DNA from: Pseudactinotalea terrae
GTDB lineage: Bacteria > Actinomycetota > Actinomycetes > Actinomycetales > Beutenbergiaceae
Assembly (NCBI RefSeq): GCF_009733845.1
Contig: NZ_WNXZ01000006.1
Location: forward strand, 124,001-188,000
Length of the DNA stretch: 64,000 nucleotides
Reading direction: 5' to 3'
The notes under the pieces are model-generated. The model was not told where the DNA came from. It did not search any database and worked only from the letters and a program-made list of their open reading frames with translations. This document shows, piece after piece, positions 43,754 through 52,987 of this stretch (position 1 is its first letter; each line of letters opens with the position of its first letter). The position numbers were made by a program, and so were the translations under genes.

Positions 43754-45262
43754 TCACCTCCCGAACGAGGTCGCGAGCTCGCACAGCAGCCGGGCCCCGA
43801 AACCGGTGGGGCCGGCGTTGGTCCAGGCGTCCACCGCGCCGGCCTGTGCAGTGCCCGCGATGTCGATGTGCGCCCACGGCTTCCCGGCCACGAAGTGCTC
43901 GAGGAACAGCGCGGCCGTGATCGCGCCGGCATTCGGGCCACCGATGTTCTTGATGTCGGCGACGTCGGAGTCCAGCTGACGGCGGTAGGAGCGGATGAGC
44001 GGCAGCTCCCAGACCGGCTCGTCGGCAGCGTCACCGGCGGCCCGCACCGCATCGACGACCCCGGGGTCGTTGCCCATCACGCCGGCCACCTCGGTGCCGA
44101 ACGTCCGCAGGCACGCACCGGTCAGCGTGGCGATGTCGACGATCGCGTCGCACCCCGCCTCGACCGCGAGCACGAGCCCGTCGGACATCACGAGGCGGCC
44201 CTCCGCGTCAGTGTTGAGCACCTCGACCGTGGTGCCGCCGCGGGTGGTCAGCACGTCACCGAGCTGCATCGCGCTGCCCGAGGGCATGTTGTCGGTGCAC
44301 ATCAGCCACGCACTCACCTGCGCGCGCACGCCCAGCGCCGGCAGCGCGAGCATCGCCGCGAGGATCGCGCCAGCGCCCGTCATGTCGTTCTTCATCTGGG
44401 AGTGCGACTCGTCGCCCGGCTTGAGGCTGATGCCGCCCGAGTCGTACGTGATGCCCTTGCCCACGAGCCCCAGGCGTCCCGCCACCTCACCCTCGGGGGT
44501 GTAGCGCATCGTGATCATGCGGGGCGGCTGCTCCGAGCCGCGGTTGACCCCCAGCAGTCCGCCGCAGCCGAGCTCGACGAGCCCGTCGAGATCGGTCACC
44601 TCGACCGACAGCCCGACGGCGGAGCCGAGCTCGGCCGCGACCCTCGCCATGGCATCGGCGCTGAGCAGGGAGCCTGGGCAGGTCGCGAGGTCACGGCTCA
44701 CGAGTGCAGCCCGGGCGAGCGTGTGGCCGCGCGCCGCGCCGTCCGCCACGGCGTCCGCTGCGCCCTCGGGGGCGATGAGCGTGAGGGCGGTCAGCGCGAC
44801 CGGGTCCTTCGGCTGGGCCTGCGAGCGCAGGTCGAACCGGTGCCTGGACAGCAGCACCCCCTCGACGATGGCCGCCGCAGCGGACTGCGCCGTCACGCCG
44901 TCGGCTGTCGGCACGTGCATCGCGAGCGCCGCGTCACGTGGCACCGAGCGGGCGAACGCGGCGGCGGCGTCGCGCACCGAGGTGGCGGTGAGCTCGCCGA
45001 GCTCGCCGACGCCGACCGCGACGAGGGCGGGGCCGTCGCGGCGTGGCTCGGGCAGCGCCGATCCGACCGTCGGTGTGAAGCCGGCGCGTGCGAGCGCGTC
45101 GAGGTCGGTGTCCAGGTCGGCCGGCACGGGCTCGCCCTGCGCGACGGGCAGGCCGATCGCGTCGGCGGAGGTGCCGTCGCCGACGCCCACCTCGATCGAG
45201 GCGAACCACGACGGGACGAGGCGGTCCACGGGGGCAGCGGCGGGTAGCGGTGGGGTGGTCAT
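43754..45262 (-). CDS. pepA: Leucyl aminopeptidase (M17)
   Basis: The 502-residue enzyme removes N-terminal residues from peptides with two metal ions. The C-terminal catalytic domain has GLVGKGITYDSGGISLKPG (metal Lys and Asp), MKNDMTGAGAILAA, and the signature NTDAEGRLVMSDGL. Further on are TLTGAC and HIDIAGTA. The N-terminal M17 domain is divergent, as usual. ATG 45262 has AAGGAG upstream. It follows an AbgT-type transporter gene by 23 bp, suggesting uptake and cleavage of dipeptides or aminobenzoyl-glutamate. Confidence 0.94.
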   Translation of the reverse strand: MTTPPLPAAAPVDRLVPSWFASIEVGVGDGTSADAIGLPVAQGEPVPADLDTDLDALARAGFTPTVGSALPEPRRDGPALVAVGVGELGELTATSVRDAAAAFARSVPRDAALAMHVPTADGVTAQSAAAAIVEGVLLSRHRFDLRSQAQPKDPVALTALTLIAPEGAADAVADGAARGHTLARAALVSRDLATCPGSLLSADAMARVAAELGSAVGLSVEVTDLDGLVELGCGGLLGVNRGSEQPPRMITMRYTPEGEVAGRLGLVGKGITYDSGGISLKPGDESHSQMKNDMTGAGAILAAMLALPALGVRAQVSAWLMCTDNMPSGSAMQLGDVLTTRGGTTVEVLNTDAEGRLVMSDGLVLAVEAGCDAIVDIATLTGACLRTFGTEVAGVMGNDPGVVDAVRAAGDAADEPVWELPLIRSYRRQLDSDVADIKNIGGPNAGAITAALFLEHFVAGKPWAHIDIAGTAQAGAVDAWTNAGPTGFGARLLCELATSFGR

Positions 45263-45285
45263 GACGGACTCCTTCGTCGGTGGGA

Positions 45286-46944
45286 TCAGGTGAGCTGGAC
45301 AGGGGCGTCAGGACCCCAGGGGATGCCGAGCAGGAACCAGGCCACGTAGAGCACGATCCAGGTGACCAGGACCACCACCGTGTACGGCAGCATCAGCGAG
45401 ATCACGGTGCCTAGGCCCGACTTCTTCACGTACCGCTGCGCGATCGTGACGATGAACGGCAGGTAGACCATCAGCGGGGTCACCACGTTGATCGGTGAGT
45501 CGCCGACCCGGTAGGCGGCGAGCAGCGTCTGCGGCGCGACGCCGAGCGTCGCGAAGATCGGGATGAACACGGGCGCGAAGATCGCCCACTTGGGGATGAG
45601 GCCGGGGAGGATGATGTCGAGGACGACGATCACCAGGATGAACGCGATGAGCAGCACCAGGGCGGGAACCTCGGCCTGCTCGAGCAGCTGAGCGGCCTCG
45701 ACGGCGGCCACCGTGGGCAGGTTGGTCCAGTTGAAGAGGGCGATGAACTGGGCGATCATCAGGAACATCACGAGCAGGCCGCCGAGAGAGCCGATCGTCT
45801 TGGAGATGGCCGCCACGATCTCGTCGCCGGTCTTCAGCGTGTTGGCGCCGCGGCCGTAGGCGATGCCGCAGATGAGGAACGCCAGCGAGATGGCGAAGAT
45901 CAGGCTCGCCATGAACGGTGTGGTGCCGATGAGATCGCCGGTCGCGGGGTCGCGTAGCGGGGCGCCCGGCGGCAGCGAGAGCGCCAGCATCACGGCGACG
46001 ACCCCGAGTGCGGCGAAGCCGGCGAACCTCAGCCCGCGGGCCTCGGCGGCGGCGTCGACCTCCTCGGCGGGGACGAGCGCGTTGCCCGCTTCGGCGGGGT
46101 CGTACTTGCCGAGCCGGGGCTCCACGAACTTGGTGGTCAGGAACGTCACCACGACCGCGAGGACGAGGGAGGAGACGATCGAGAAGTAGAAGTTCTGGGT
46201 GACGTTGATGGATTCCATACCGAGGGTGCCGAGCACGTCGTTGGTGATCTCGGTGATCATCGAGTCGCTCGGGGTGATCAGCAGGTTGACCCCGAACACC
46301 GCGCCGACGGCGGCGAACACCCCGGCCATCCCGGCCAGCGGGTGCCGGCCCACCGAGGCGTACGCAGCTGCAGCGAGCGGGATGAGGATGAGGTAGCCGG
46401 CGTCGGTGGCGACCGAGGACAGCACGCCGACGAAGATGAGGATGAAGGGCAGCAGCTTCGGCGGTGCGACCTTGACGACCCGGCGGATCAGCGCCGCCAT
46501 CAGGCCCGCCGCCTCGGCGGCGCCGACGCCCGCCATCGACACGATCACCACGGCCACCACGCCGAAGCCCGCGAAGTTGTCGACGAACGAGGAGAAGAAG
46601 AACCGGGCGCCCTCGATCGAGATCAGGCTGCGGATGGGGAACTCCTCCTCGACCACCACGAACTCCGGCAGCGTGGCCGGGAGACCGGTGGTGGAGTCGT
46701 AGAGCGAGTAGGTGCCACCGAGGTGCTCGTTGATGGCGAGGAAGTCGTCGGTGGGGACCGGCACGACGACGTCGTCCGTCACCGACACACCCGCCCAGGC
46801 CAGCAGCATCGACAGCACGGCGATGAAGCCGATGAGGTAGACGAACAGCAGCGTGGGGTTCGGGACCTTGTTGCCGAGTCGCTCGATGCCGTCGAGCAAC
46901 CGGGCCATGGCGCCCGGCGAGGTGGTGTCGGCCGCAGAGCTCAT
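45286..46944 (-). CDS. AbgT-family transporter
   Basis: From ATG 46944 the protein has 552 residues and about 11-13 membrane segments. It shows the AbgT pattern: LERLGNKVPNPTLLFVYL-like start (IERLGNKVPNPTLLF), FSSFVDNFAGFGVV, GVGAAEAAGLM, and FNWTNLPTVAAVE later. Characterised relatives import p-aminobenzoyl-glutamate or export sulfonamides with the ion gradient. An aminopeptidase gene directly downstream favours an uptake role for a glutamate-capped substrate. The start overlaps the preceding stop (ATGA). Confidence 0.9.
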   Translation of the reverse strand: MSSAADTTSPGAMARLLDGIERLGNKVPNPTLLFVYLIGFIAVLSMLLAWAGVSVTDDVVVPVPTDDFLAINEHLGGTYSLYDSTTGLPATLPEFVVVEEEFPIRSLISIEGARFFFSSFVDNFAGFGVVAVVIVSMAGVGAAEAAGLMAALIRRVVKVAPPKLLPFILIFVGVLSSVATDAGYLILIPLAAAAYASVGRHPLAGMAGVFAAVGAVFGVNLLITPSDSMITEITNDVLGTLGMESINVTQNFYFSIVSSLVLAVVVTFLTTKFVEPRLGKYDPAEAGNALVPAEEVDAAAEARGLRFAGFAALGVVAVMLALSLPPGAPLRDPATGDLIGTTPFMASLIFAISLAFLICGIAYGRGANTLKTGDEIVAAISKTIGSLGGLLVMFLMIAQFIALFNWTNLPTVAAVEAAQLLEQAEVPALVLLIAFILVIVVLDIILPGLIPKWAIFAPVFIPIFATLGVAPQTLLAAYRVGDSPINVVTPLMVYLPFIVTIAQRYVKKSGLGTVISLMLPYTVVVLVTWIVLYVAWFLLGIPWGPDAPVQLT

Positions 46945-48002
46945 GGGGTTCTTCTCTCTTCTCCGGATGGGGTGACGGCGGGATCGCCCTCGTCGTCGAC
47001 GTTGCGTGTGGTGAGTCGCCACCAGCCGAGGGTGACCAGGCCGAGCGCGAGGGTGCCGAGGATCGTCGTGAAGCGCCAGATCACGACGGCGGCCACGACG
47101 TCGGCCTCGTAGGCGAGCCCGGCCATGGTTGTGAGTGAGCCGACGAGCACGGCGTCCAGGACACCGAGCCCGAACAGCGGCAGCAGCGTCAGCGGGTACA
47201 GGATGAGCAGCGCGGGGATGATCTCCAGCGCGGTCAGCGTGCCGGCGGGGATCCCCACGCCCCGGGCGGAGAGCACCAGGATCGTGGCGTCGGCCAGCAC
47301 CATGCCCACGAGGGCGAGCATCGAGGGCAGCAGCCCGCGGCGCAGCGAGTCGGCCGAGCGTGCCCGCAGGTCCACGAGGGAGTCAGCCCAGGCGCGCGGG
47401 TCGACGTCCTTGCGGAACCGCCGCACCACCGATCCGGCAGTGCGGCCCAGCCAGCCGGCGATCTCGTCGGAGCGCAGCAGCAGCACGAGCCCTCCGAGCA
47501 GCACGGCAGCGACCACCACGCACGCGAGAGCGAGCAGCCACTGGCGGCGCTCGGCCTCGTGGACGCCGAGCAGCAGGAGCCCGAGCGGCGGGGCGAGGAA
47601 CCGGATGGCGTAGAACTTGGCCGTGTTGAGCGCACCGCCGGTGACTCCGGCGGCCGGGTCCAGGCGCCACGAGCGGAACATCGAGATCCGCACCACGAGG
47701 TCGCTGGGCGGTGGTGCGAAGGTGCCCACGAGGTTCGCGGTGGTGTCGCTGAGCATCGACTTGCCGAGGGTCAGGCCGGGCACGTAGTAGGTCAGTGGCA
47801 CCGAGTTGAGCAGCTGCCGCAGCACGAGCGCCAGCAGCAGCGGCAGCACCACCCAGCCGGCCAGGCCCGACAGCGCGCCCCAGACGGCGCTCCAGTCGAC
47901 CCGGCCGATCAGGCGCTGCAGCGCGAACCAGGCGAAGATCGCGACGGCGAGCGCGATCGCCCAGCGCAGCAGCCGCCGTCCGAGGCTCGTGGGCCGGACC
48001 AT
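46941..48002 (-). CDS. LPG-synthase-like (YbhN/AglD type) membrane protein
   Basis: The 353-residue protein has about eight membrane helices and no soluble enzyme domain. It resembles the membrane part of lysylphosphatidylglycerol synthase/flippase (RQLLNSVPLTYYVPGL, GTFAPPPSDLVVRISMFR, LPLFGLGVLDAVLVG). Proteins of this kind may move lipid-linked compounds; few are characterised. It overlaps both neighbours (1 nt with SLC13, 4 nt with AbgT), which ties it to a transporter operon. Confidence 0.78.
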   Translation of the reverse strand: MVRPTSLGRRLLRWAIALAVAIFAWFALQRLIGRVDWSAVWGALSGLAGWVVLPLLLALVLRQLLNSVPLTYYVPGLTLGKSMLSDTTANLVGTFAPPPSDLVVRISMFRSWRLDPAAGVTGGALNTAKFYAIRFLAPPLGLLLLGVHEAERRQWLLALACVVVAAVLLGGLVLLLRSDEIAGWLGRTAGSVVRRFRKDVDPRAWADSLVDLRARSADSLRRGLLPSMLALVGMVLADATILVLSARGVGIPAGTLTALEIIPALLILYPLTLLPLFGLGVLDAVLVGSLTTMAGLAYEADVVAAVVIWRFTTILGTLALGLVTLGWWRLTTRNVDDEGDPAVTPSGEERRTP

Positions 48003-49798
48003 CAGGACCCCCAGATCAGTGGGATGAGGGCTACGGCGACGACGAACCACACGAGCGTCAGCACCAGCCCGAGTCGCCAGTAGTCGCCGAACCGGTAGCC
48101 GCCGGCGCCCATCACGATCATGTTCGCCGGGGTGGCGATCGGCGTGAGGAACGAGGCGGCCCCCGCCACGGCGACCAGCATGAGCACGGGTGCCGGACCG
48201 ACCCCGGCGGCCTCGCCGGCGGCGAGCGCGATCGGCGCGACGATCAGGACCGTGGCGGTGTTGCTCACCGCCTGGCCCAGCACGACCGTGACGGCGAACA
48301 GCAGGGCGAGCAGCACCCGAGGGCCGGTGCCGGCCACGAGGTCGACGATGAGGTCGGCGATGAGGTCGGCCGCGCCCGAGCTGGCGATCGCGACCGAGAG
48401 CGGGATCAGCCCACCGATGAGCACGACGGTCTGCCACGAGACGGCGCGGTACGCCTGGTAGGGCGTGATCACGCGGGTGAGCACCATCAGACCGGCCCCC
48501 ACGAGAGCGCTGATCGCCGGGGAGGTGATGCCGGTGGCCAGCAGCGCCACGGTGACTGCGAGGACCCCGAGTGCGAGCCAGGCGCGCCGACCCAGCGGTG
48601 CGTTCTGGCGGCGGATCAGGTCGGGGTCGCTGATCAGCAGCACGTCGGACTCGCGGGCGAGGTCGTTGACGGCCGCCCACGGTCCGTGCAGCAGCAGCAT
48701 GTCGCCCTCGTGGAGCACGGTGCCCTGGGGGCCGCGGCTGCGGCCGAAGCGGCCCACCGTCAGCAGCGTGAGCTCACCGCGTGTGGTGCCCGGGTAGACG
48801 CGCTCGCCGACCAGTCTGGACCGGGGTGGCACGACCACCTCGGCGATGCCGGCTGCGTCCGAGAGCAGGTTGCCGGGAGATCCGCGCGTGAGCGGGCGGC
48901 TCAGCACCGAAAGCCCGTGCTCCGCCCTGATCGACTCGACCTGCTCGGAGCTGCCGGACAGGATCAGCACGTCGTCGTCGGCGAGGTGGGCGTCCGGGGG
49001 TGCGCTCGCGCCGTCGGGGCGTTGCAGCGCGATGGGGGTCACCGCCGCGGTCGCGACGCTGGTGCCGATCTTGCCCACCAGGCTGGAGCCCGCCGGCACC
49101 AGCAACCGGTAGAAGCCCTGCTCGAGCGTGTAGCCCTCGATCAGGGTGTCGACGTGCCCGCTGAGATCCGCGGTCTGCTCGATCGGGTCGCGGTGCGGCA
49201 CCAGCCGGCCGGCCCCCGCGAGGCAGACCACCATCGTCACCAGCACCAGCGGTCCGCCGATCAGCGCGAACTCGAAGAACCCGAACCCTTCACCGGTGAG
49301 CTCGTGGAGGGCGTCTGAGACGATCACGTTGACCGTGCTGCCCGAGAGCACCAGCAGGGCACCGGCGCTCGCCGCGAACGCCACCGGCATCAGCAGCGTG
49401 GCCGGCAGGACCCCGGCCCGCCTCGCCGCCACCACGGTCACGGGCAGCAGCGCCGCGGCGGAACCGTTCGGGGTGACGAAAGCACCCATGAGGGCGGCGA
49501 GCGCGGTCAGCCCGAGCAGCAGCGCCGCCCGCCGGGTGCCGACCCGCCGCACGAGGGTCTGGCCTGCCCAGCCGGTGACGCCCGAGGCGTCCAGACCCTC
49601 GGAGACCATGAACAGGCCGACGATGAACACGACGATCGGTTCGCCGAAGCCCGCGACCGCCGTCGTCGAGTCGACCAGGCCGGTGACGTAGAGCGCGAGA
49701 GCTGAGATGACCGCGACGATGCCGACCGGGAGCCGGTTCCAGATGAACAGGGCGACCGTGGCTGCGAGGACGACCAGGCTGGTCGTGGCGTCGGACAT
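48002..49798 (-). CDS. SLC13/DASS-type anion transporter with two internal TrkA-C domains
   Basis: The 598-residue protein has two membrane halves. Each holds an SNT/SxT-type motif: GSTVNVIVSD and PNGSAAA in the first, QAVSNTATVLIVAP and TPIATPANMIV in the second. Between them (about 210-390) lie two TrkA-C/RCK-C domains (FYRLLVPAGSSLVGKI, VVPPRSRLVGERVYPG). Such proteins carry sulfate, dicarboxylates or similar anions, with the cytoplasmic domains as regulators. GGGGGAG precedes ATG 49798. The sulfate-assimilation operon 5 kb away makes sulfate a plausible substrate. Confidence 0.87.
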   Translation of the reverse strand: MSDATTSLVVLAATVALFIWNRLPVGIVAVISALALYVTGLVDSTTAVAGFGEPIVVFIVGLFMVSEGLDASGVTGWAGQTLVRRVGTRRAALLLGLTALAALMGAFVTPNGSAAALLPVTVVAARRAGVLPATLLMPVAFAASAGALLVLSGSTVNVIVSDALHELTGEGFGFFEFALIGGPLVLVTMVVCLAGAGRLVPHRDPIEQTADLSGHVDTLIEGYTLEQGFYRLLVPAGSSLVGKIGTSVATAAVTPIALQRPDGASAPPDAHLADDDVLILSGSSEQVESIRAEHGLSVLSRPLTRGSPGNLLSDAAGIAEVVVPPRSRLVGERVYPGTTRGELTLLTVGRFGRSRGPQGTVLHEGDMLLLHGPWAAVNDLARESDVLLISDPDLIRRQNAPLGRRAWLALGVLAVTVALLATGITSPAISALVGAGLMVLTRVITPYQAYRAVSWQTVVLIGGLIPLSVAIASSGAADLIADLIVDLVAGTGPRVLLALLFAVTVVLGQAVSNTATVLIVAPIALAAGEAAGVGPAPVLMLVAVAGAASFLTPIATPANMIVMGAGGYRFGDYWRLGLVLTLVWFVVAVALIPLIWGS

Positions 49799-49857
49799 CG
49801 TCTCCCCCTGATCCCGCGCCGGCCCTCAGGTCGGGGGGCTGGGCCGGGCGGAGACGC

Positions 49858-50238
49858 TCATGGTGTCGCCAGTGCCTTGGCCTTGAGGCCGGCGAACTCG
49901 TCCTGCGTGATGGTCCCCGCGTCGAGGAGCTGCTTGGCTTGCGCGATCTCCTGCGCGGGGGAGGCTGCGACCTCACGGATGTAGGCGTCGGCGGCCGCCT
50001 TCGTGCGCTCCGCGACGGCGGCACTTCGCTCCGCCATGCCTTTGCCTCGGACCAGCAGGTAGATCAGCGCGCCGAGCAGCGGCGCCACGAAGAGCAGGAG
50101 CAACCACAGTGCCTTCGTGAGGCCGCCGGTGCTGCGGTCCCGGAAGAGGTCGCCGAAGATCTGGAACAAGACCGTGAGGTAGGTGAGAAGCAGGAAGATC
50201 TCGATGACGAGCCAGAACCAATGCCAGAACGTGGACAC
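49858..50238 (-). CDS. Small membrane protein with PLDc_N and SHOCT domains
   Basis: The 126-residue protein starts at GTG 50238. Two membrane helices (FWLVIEIFLLLTYLTVLFQI and ALWLLLLFVAPLLGALIYLL, each 20 residues) form the PLDc_N-type anchor. The C-terminal SHOCT motif is AQAKQLLDAGTITQDEFAGLKAKAL. SHOCT modules bind or oligomerise proteins. Function unknown. It lies 59 bp before the SLC13 gene on the same strand and may be its first operon partner. Confidence 0.82.
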   Translation of the reverse strand: MSTFWHWFWLVIEIFLLLTYLTVLFQIFGDLFRDRSTGGLTKALWLLLLFVAPLLGALIYLLVRGKGMAERSAAVAERTKAAADAYIREVAASPAQEIAQAKQLLDAGTITQDEFAGLKAKALATP

Positions 50239-50405
50239 CTAGGCCGCCCGGATGTCGCCCGTCGGTGGGTGGCATCTTCGTCGGAGCGTAGTGGCGGCGT
50301 CGTCGCCGCCGATATCCCCAGAACTAGGGGGTCCGGGCAGGGGGCCCGGTCTCGGTGGTCGACCGGCCTCCACGGCCTCGGTGTCGATCCTGACACACTG
50401 CACCG

Positions 50406-51173
50406 GTGCCGGATCTGTCGCTGCTCGCCTGGGCCGCTCTCGCCCTGGGCGCCGTGACGGTGGGAATCAGCAAGACCGCCATCCCGGGCGCCAACATCGC
50501 GGTCGCCCTGTTCGCCATGTTCCTGCCGGCGAAGCCCTCCACGGCGGCTCTGCTGGTGCTGCTGATCGTGGCCGACGTGTTCGCCGTGGTCTTCTACCGC
50601 CGGCACGCGGACTGGCGGATCCTGCGGAGGCTGATACCTCCGGTGCTGGTGGGCCTGGTGCTCGGGACGGTGTTCCTCTCGCAGGCCTCGGACGCGCTGG
50701 TGGGGCGGGTCATCGCGGTGATCCTCATCGGCGTGATCGCGCTGGGGCTGGTGCAGCGCCGGCGTGCGGAGCGGCGCGAGCGGGCGGGCGTGGAGGTCGC
50801 CGAGACCGGTCGCGGAACGGCGCTAACGCAGAGCGCTGTCTACGGAAGCCTCGGCGGGTTCACCACGATGGTGGCCAACGCCGCCGGGCCGGTGATGAGC
50901 ATGTACTTCCTCGCGGTGCGGCTCCCGGTCACCGTGTTCCTCGGGACATCGGCCTGGTTCTACTTCGTGGTCAATCTCAGCAAGGTGCCGTTCTCGGCCG
51001 GCCTCGGTCTGTTCAGCGCCGAGCTGCTGCTGCTCGACCTCGCGCTGGTGCCCTTCGTGGTGCTCGGCGCGCTGGTGGGCAGGCTGATCGTCCACAGGAT
51101 CAGCCGGCGGATGTTCGAGTGGACGGTCATCACACTCAGCGTCCTGGGAGCCGTGTACCTGCTGGTCCGCTGA
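50406..51173 (+). CDS. TauE/SafE family anion exporter
   Basis: The 255-residue protein has seven or eight membrane helices. Family features are GISKTAIPGANI near the start, GSLGGFTTMVANAAGPVMSMYF in the middle (kept here in part), and VNLSKVPF. Members export sulfite, sulfonates or related C2 compounds. With a sulfite-forming operon nearby, protection from excess sulfite is a plausible role. GTG 50406 is the first start that keeps the first helix. Confidence 0.85.
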   Translation: MPDLSLLAWAALALGAVTVGISKTAIPGANIAVALFAMFLPAKPSTAALLVLLIVADVFAVVFYRRHADWRILRRLIPPVLVGLVLGTVFLSQASDALVGRVIAVILIGVIALGLVQRRRAERRERAGVEVAETGRGTALTQSAVYGSLGGFTTMVANAAGPVMSMYFLAVRLPVTVFLGTSAWFYFVVNLSKVPFSAGLGLFSAELLLLDLALVPFVVLGALVGRLIVHRISRRMFEWTVITLSVLGAVYLLVR

Positions 51174-51193
51174 CCGCGGCGCGGTGTCGAGAC

Positions 51194-52756
51194 TCAGGCC
51201 ACGTTGCGGGGCCGGAACGTCAAGGTGACCTCGCGCCGGCGCTCTCTGTCCGTGCCCGACCTGGGGGATCGGGGGCCGGGCGGTTCGGGTGGACCGGTCG
51301 TGTACTGCTGGCCGGTGGGCGTGGTGGTGACGACCCGATGTCGACCGCCGCCCTCATCGACGGACTCGGTGCTCCACCCCGGTGCCTCCTTGGCGAGGTT
51401 GCATGCCTGGCACTTGCCCTGACCGTTGCTGAGCGACGTGCCTCCGCCCCGGGCGTGCGAGCGCGCATGGTCAGCCTGTCGGATCGGTGCTCCGCACCAG
51501 GGTGTGCGGCAGTACTGGTCTCTGAGTCGGATCAGCTGCTGGACTCCGGTCGGGAAGCGACGCCGGCGGGAGTCGAGCGCCACGAGCTCGCCACTGGTCG
51601 GGTGGGCGTAGATCCGGCGCAGCCAGACTCGGTCGGCGGGCGTGAGTGCTGCCATCTGCCGCGCAAGATCGGCATCGACGAGCCCGTAGCCCTCCATGAA
51701 CACCTCGCCCTCGCTGACCTCGCCGGTTCCGAAAAGCTGCCGCTCGGTCATCAGCAGGTTGATCACCACGCCGGTGCCCGCGGGCGCGCCGCGAATCTCG
51801 GTCACACTCACGCCTGCAGGTTCATCGACATCCGAGGTGTGCGCGGCAGCCGGTCCAGTGCCGGTAGCCGGTGCAGGTCGCATCGCCCCACAGTCGGCCC
51901 GTTCACCTCCGGCCGCGGCGGCTCCCGGACCGGCGGTCGCGCCGGCCAGTACCGACTCGCAGAGCATGTCGGCCATCAGCTGGCCGCGGGTGCGGGTGGT
52001 GCCAGCGGCGGTGGCGCTGTCGGCTGCGCGAGTCAGCGCGGCATAGACCGCCACACCATCGGCGACCGGCAGCAGCGCCGTCAGGTAGGTCATCGTGTCC
52101 GGTGCGGGCCGCAGCGTCACGCACCGCTCCGACTCGGCGCGGCGGCGCTGCCCGACCACCGCCGCAGGGTCCAGCCGGGACGCCCACCGCGCGACAGCAC
52201 CCTGCACCCCGCGCTCACCCAGCCGCTCGACCGCCTCGGGATCGCCGGCGACCTGCTGGTCGACCAGCAGCCGATCCTCACGACTGAGGCAGGTGGTTCC
52301 CCGCGCCATCAACGTGGCCGATCGTTCGGTGATCAGCCCGGACCGCATGGCACGCGCCGTGCTCGGAAGCTCGGACTGCAGGATCCGCGCGAGTGATAGA
52401 TGCTGCTGACCGCGGTGCGGTGAGACCCGCCGGGCCAGCGCGATCTGCGCCGCGATCCCGCGGCCGCGCCGGTGCTTCGGGAGGCCGGCATCGCGCTGCT
52501 GCGCCAGCTGGGACGCATCGAAGGCTGCCGTGAGCGCAGCCTGGCAGCCCGCGGCCGCGTTCTTGAGGTCCTCCAGTGCGCGGATGAGCTCGAGCCGCTC
52601 GGCATCGGCCGCGGCACCTGATCCTTCCGGCCCGCTGGCAGCCGCCAGCGCCGCGACCGCAGCCCTGAGCGCTGGCGCGGTGACAACACCAGCAGTGGCA
52701 TGCTGCGTCGTCTGTGACGCGGAACCGCCGCCACTCGTCGCCAATGAGTCGAACAT
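51194..52756 (-). CDS. DUF222-HNH endonuclease-like protein (13E12 type)
   Basis: The 520-residue protein has the N-terminal DUF222 helical region and a C-terminal HNH domain: HARSHARGGGTSLSNGQGKC and QACNL, with CRTPWCGAPIRQADH giving the zinc and catalytic histidines. Such genes occur in many copies in actinobacterial genomes. Some are nuclease-like, but the biological role is not settled. ATG 52756 has TATTGT exactly 7 nt upstream, so it should be leaderless. A low-complexity Ala/Gly/Thr linker sits near residues 270-310. Confidence 0.87.
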   Translation of the reverse strand: MFDSLATSGGGSASQTTQHATAGVVTAPALRAAVAALAAASGPEGSGAAADAERLELIRALEDLKNAAAGCQAALTAAFDASQLAQQRDAGLPKHRRGRGIAAQIALARRVSPHRGQQHLSLARILQSELPSTARAMRSGLITERSATLMARGTTCLSREDRLLVDQQVAGDPEAVERLGERGVQGAVARWASRLDPAAVVGQRRRAESERCVTLRPAPDTMTYLTALLPVADGVAVYAALTRAADSATAAGTTRTRGQLMADMLCESVLAGATAGPGAAAAGGERADCGAMRPAPATGTGPAAAHTSDVDEPAGVSVTEIRGAPAGTGVVINLLMTERQLFGTGEVSEGEVFMEGYGLVDADLARQMAALTPADRVWLRRIYAHPTSGELVALDSRRRRFPTGVQQLIRLRDQYCRTPWCGAPIRQADHARSHARGGGTSLSNGQGKCQACNLAKEAPGWSTESVDEGGGRHRVVTTTPTGQQYTTGPPEPPGPRSPRSGTDRERRREVTLTFRPRNVA

Positions 52757-52763
52757 GTGTTCT

Positions 52764-52792
52764 ACAATAGCGTGTCCGCAGACACCGCACAA
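52764..52792 (-). promoter_or_regulatory. Complete leaderless promoter of the DUF222-HNH gene with a palindrome
   Basis: On the minus strand TTGTGC (52787-52792), a 17-bp spacer and TATTGT (52764-52769) stand 7 nt before the ATG. Within the spacer is the inverted repeat GTGTC-N4-GACAC (52772-52785), a candidate binding site. Confidence 0.55.
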
Positions 52793-52987
52793 CCCCTCGG
52801 TGGACCTTCTTCTGCCGCGTCGGAGTGCACGACATCCGTGCTGGTTGTTGACAGTGCTGAGGCACCCGTTCGCCCATGGCCCGTGGCACGCCGTGCGCGC
52901 CGGCCCGCTCGGCACGATGCCCGTGCCCTGCTGGGGCGAGGGCATATCAGCTCGACCACGCCGCGCGAGCCCGCCAGGATCGACCCG

